From: Loxodes magnus
Lineage: Eukaryota; Ciliophora; Karyorelictea; Loxodida; Loxodidae
Reading direction: 5' to 3'
Length of the DNA: 64,000 nt
Assembly (NCBI GenBank): GCA_946699065.1
Contig: CAMPDV010000848.1
Coordinates: forward strand, 1-64,000
Shown: positions 60,346 to 64,000 of the stretch, piece after piece
Numbering within the stretch: position 1 is the stretch's first letter
Layout of the letters: each line of letters begins with the position of its first letter
Position numbers and translations under genes: made by a program
The notes under the pieces: generated by a model
Told to the model about the DNA's origin: nothing
Database searches by the model: none
What the model saw: only the letters and a program-made list of their open reading frames with translations

Positions 60346-62398
60346 TTATATACTAACATTTTTTTTAAATCCTTTAACTTTTTTTATTTGATATCTGTTC
60401 CAATGTCAGGAATTTTTTAAGTAATTTTTCCTATTCTTAAATCCTTTCGAGAGCTAATCTGAGTATTTTTTCTGCTCTTTCTTTACATTTAAAAGACTAA
60501 ATTTCTCTTTCATATTAATAATTCTTATTTAAATTTATTAAAAATGTCTATACTATACTATATTATTTATAGTAATAAAAAAGTTTGAATTTTGGAACTC
60601 TTTCTCAACTTTTCTACTCTTGTATTAAATTTAATTCTAAATCATTTTTTACAGTTAATGTGTTGATTTTCACTTTTTTAAATAGAAGTTCCTTTTCAAA
60701 ATTAATTTTTTTTACTAAATGATTTCATTTCTTTTCTGAGCAGTTTTTATGAAAAATCTTGATTCTAAGGTAAATTTTCTTGAGCTACTGAATACTTATA
60801 AAGTTCTCATTAAATATTTTTGGCTATAGGGTAAGAACTTTAATAAATCATAATTTTTAAAGTCTTTAAATTCTTCAATTAACTCTTTCAAGACCTCACA
60901 TGTTGGAATATGTCTAAAAGTATCAAGGTCTCCGCAAGAACATGTTTCAAAGCTTTAAATGTTATAATACCTTTACAGTAAATCATATTAGAAGTTATAG
61001 GAAAATGTTATAAGCTTATAAATCGATACAATTTCTCTTACCATATAAGATTAGAGCAAGTGTAGATTGGGAATTATGAGGTGTTATTGCCAATTTAATT
61101 TACATATAAGTATGCTGTAGGCATTAAGTTCATTCTTATTATTGAATCTAAATAAAATTTTTGTCTTATTTTATTTTAAACTAATCGTAGGAATTCTTTG
61201 CTTTCTTTAACATCCAAATAATCAAATTAAAATGCAGGGAAAGTTTCTATAATTTTTTAAAATAATTAAGATTACTGTTTTTTTGTTTTATTATAGAGAA
61301 AAAGCTATATCAGACTTAGGATTTGTTTCTTTTTCTTCTAGTAATTTGAGATAAAATTTAAAGTATCTCATGGATATATAATATTCAAATGGAAGTCAAT
61401 TCAAATCTATGAAGCAAAATTCGTTAAAAGAGGATCTAGGACTCTAAAATGCATATCTTGATATTTTTCTCTGACTAATATTTATATCTTTTTTGATTTT
61501 CTTTATTCCTTTTAGAATAGCTCATAGTATTATTTCCAATCCATATTCAACTTTCGATAATATAAAAGATTGAAAGATTTATTTAAAATTTTATAGCGAA
61601 ATATTTCTATATTTTGCAAGTTATAGCAAAGTTCCATTCACACACTTTCTATACTTTCGGCAAATATCATAAAAATGAATTTTGTAATTTATAGTTCATT
61701 AAAATTATATCCTAAATATGTAACATTTTTGACTTTTTGATAATGTTATTATTCAAAGTAATATTAAAAATCTAATCATTCTATTTTTAATTCTTCTTAA
61801 GAAAACATATATATTCACATTTTTCTGTATTAATTGATAGTTTTACTCAACTAAACAATTTTCAAACAGCTTTTATTAAAGAATTCATATTATCTTCATT
61901 TGAAATCAATAACAAATCTTCAGCCCATGCTTTAGTTACAAAATAACGGTTCAAAATTTTAATATAAGTTATTTCTGATAATTTTCAAGGTATCTAATAA
62001 CAATACATAGAAAAATTATAGCAAGTACTGTCCATGTGAACTTCTTTAGAATACACCATTGTTATATTATATATATTAATTTTTAATATCGCCATAGTTG
62101 TTTGAAGGTGAACAACAAGGTCATCTTCATCAGAGGTTGGGGAAGTTAAGTACCCATAATCGACTTATGTCTTCCTCTGTTTTGGTTTGACCTCGAGACA
62201 TAAGATTCTTAGACCTTCGACGCTGGCTTGACTTGGCTTCGTTTATTTTTAATACTGGTACGAAAAGAAATAATATTGCGAGCTTCATCAGAGGTGGGAA
62301 ATTTAAGTACCCATAATTGACACATGTCGTCCTCTGCTTTGTGATGCAATGAGACATAATCCTGCATGTCCTTGGACCTCCAGCAAGTATTAAAGATT

Positions 62399-62532
62399 AC
62401 GAGTATTCTAAAATTATATCAGTATTGAACATTTTTATCAGTACTGAATAATTATACCAGCATTGAACAAGGTCCACCAGTATCTGATAATTTTATCAGT
62501 AATAAACATTCTTGTCAGTATGAAACATTTTT
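62399..62532 (+). repeat. 19-bp tandem units, copy 2
   Basis: Same array as 37031-37164 in the second direct repeat. Confidence 0.75.
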
Positions 62533-62538
62533 TTTTAA

Positions 62539-62572
62539 AGAGCTGCGCACCAACGAGAGTGCTACGCGCTCT
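62539..62572 (+). repeat. SINE terminal hairpin, copy 2
   Basis: Identical to 37171-37204. Confidence 0.75.
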
Positions 62573-64000
62573 ATAATCAAATTTATTTATTTATTTATAA
62601 CATTCTTGATAATTTTCCATCTAATAGAAATCTAGCATCTAGATCTTTATAAAATGATTTAATATTATTTATTAGTGCTAAAGGTATTTAATTCTTCTTA
62701 AATGATCAAAAAATAGACATCTATCAAAACTATCAAACATCTTTTCAATATCAATAAGAGTAGAGAGCAAATGTTTCTTCTTTCCTGATCTTCTATACAA
62801 ATCATTAATTGATTATAAGGTTCATATTTAGTGCATAGTTTATCTTTTCTTAAGAAATCCCTAATTGTGAAGGATGTATAATCTTTCATTATTCAATATA
62901 TTCATATAATCTTTAAGTAAGCTTTTTATCATATATTTTAAGGATGACGTTTATAAGTGCAATAGGTCTCCAATTTCTTCAATCGCTTTTTGATCCTTTT
63001 TGTAAATAGGAAGTTTATTATTATTGCTTAAGTTCATTCGGATTTTTTTGATTTCTTAGCATGTTATTTATAAATTTCAAAAGCACAAAATAAAAATCTT
63101 TATTAACATATTTAACGAGTTCTGTTTTAATGCCATCAGCTCCATTTATTTGTTATTTCCTAACTTCTTATATTTGTTTTAATTTCATTTAAATGAAATA
63201 GATCGAACTCTTGTCTATATATAGGTACCCTGCTCTTATAAGAAATCACAATTTCTATAATTATTATCAATTTTTTAATTACATTTTCATATTTCTTCCT
63301 CATCAATGTTTTTGTGCTTATTAAGAACTTTATTTTCCTAATTGTATATGAAATTTGAAAACCCTTCTGAATCCAAATACATATTATTTCTCTTTCTTGG
63401 ATTCAAAAACTTTTTGTTTACTTAAATATTTTAGTAGGAGACTCATTCATTTATTCTCTATTTTTTTGGGCTTATTTTTACTTGTATTTCCAGTAATTAC
63501 TTTTTTATCTTTTAATAAGCCCAACTTCAATACTATCTAGTTTACCCTTCCTTATTATTCTAAAGCTTGCTGATAAGCTATTTGTGCTTATTTTGCTGCG
63601 TTAAAACTCTTAATAATATTTATTGGAAGTAAATTAAATTTATTATTCTATGTAACTTATCCTAAGATTTAATCTGCATTATTAATGAGTAAATGTCTTA
63701 TAAAATAGTATTATTATCTATCTTATTATTTAATCAATTATATCAAAATTAATCAAGCATCATTCAAATAAGACTTTATATTCAGATCTAATTTCTAAAT
63801 TTTAAAGTTTATTAATCTTAAAATTTATTCTAGGAGTTAGAATTGTTACGTTTCTATTAATATTTTAGATAAGTAAGTTAAAACAGTATAGAAAAGTGAT
63901 CTGTATCAAGTCAAGTGTTATGTGAAACTTAAAATAGTGTAATCTAATTAATGTTGATATGATAATTGACTATATCATAATCTTTGCAATAAATTTTATG

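Larger units (their letters stand above)
62068..62598 (+). mobile_element. Dimeric SINE-like insertion (copy 2)
   Basis: Partner of 36700-37230 within the direct repeat, at the same position in the RT. A few single-base differences, otherwise the same structure. Confidence 0.7.
55325..64000 (+). repeat. Large direct repeat, copy 2 (leaves window)
   Basis: Second copy of the block at 29959-38630, starting abruptly at 55325 after unrelated sequence. Sharp left borders at both copies and near-identity point to a recent segmental duplication. A misassembly of one allele or homologous element could look similar, but the scattered differences and distinct left flanks favour two real loci. Confidence 0.93.
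60350..64000 (-). mobile_element. LINE (copy 2), cut by window edge
   Basis: Near-identical partner of the LINE at 34985-39065, with the same RT, finger and SINE insertion. The endonuclease part is incomplete because the window ends. Small indels relative to copy 1 alter local frames, for example around 62690-62700 and 63010-63020. Confidence 0.88.

Noticed and set aside
1-64000. Chromosome breakage site or telomere repeats
   Set aside because: I looked for the Tetrahymena 15-base breakage sequence and for GGGGTT repeats and saw neither. Absence by eye is not proof.

Overview
The window is about 80% A+T and, under the standard genetic code, has no gene longer than about 130 codons. When TAA and TAG are read as glutamine and only TGA as stop, many coding stretches appear. 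These include a 530-codon frame with RING, B-box and coiled-coil regions, and reverse transcriptase (RT) and endonuclease motifs that run through TAA and TAG. This is the ciliate nuclear code used by Tetrahymena and its relatives. The many decayed mobile elements, the few intact genes and the very A+T-rich spacers suggest a germline (micronuclear) segment of a Tetrahymena-like ciliate. The species is an inference.

Layout. 0-10 kb: coding fragments, two partial copies of a retroelement ORF1-like gene, a decayed LINE on the + strand (2.39-5.44 kb), long A+T-rich spacers and small orphan ORFs. 10.6-27.9 kb: an old element about 16 kb long bounded by inverted repeats of about 1.4 kb (11.30-13.06 and 25.89-27.33 kb). 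It holds several ciliate-code ORFs, mostly on the + strand, and its left arm carries a zinc-knuckle insertion that the right arm lacks. 29.96-38.63 kb: a block repeated in the same orientation at 55.33-64.00 kb and about 99% identical by eye. The second copy leaves the window. The block holds a coiled-coil repeat ORF, two unknown ORFs and a LINE on the - strand whose RT domain is split by a SINE-like insertion. 39-49 kb: two inverted GC-rich repeats and a third partial copy, an ORF1 copy followed by the endonuclease domain of another LINE, and two more ORF1 copies on the - strand. 49-55 kb: the most gene-like part, with a RING/B-box/coiled-coil/kelch gene on the - strand, a further ORF1 copy and a decayed membrane-protein gene.

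The recurrent players are an APE-endonuclease/RT LINE family; an ORF1-like family (family A) ending in a conserved peptide close to LIxGKPNKGDxTLIN, which twice lies just upstream of a LINE endonuclease and may be its first ORF; a second coiled-coil ORF family (family B); a dimeric SINE-like element ending in a strong hairpin and an ATTT tail; and a GC-rich repeat shared with the inner part of the large inverted repeats. The best candidate for an undescribed gene is the RBCC-kelch frame at 50.42-52.81 kb. All calls were made by reading the sequence. Nothing was searched, and percentages are visual estimates.
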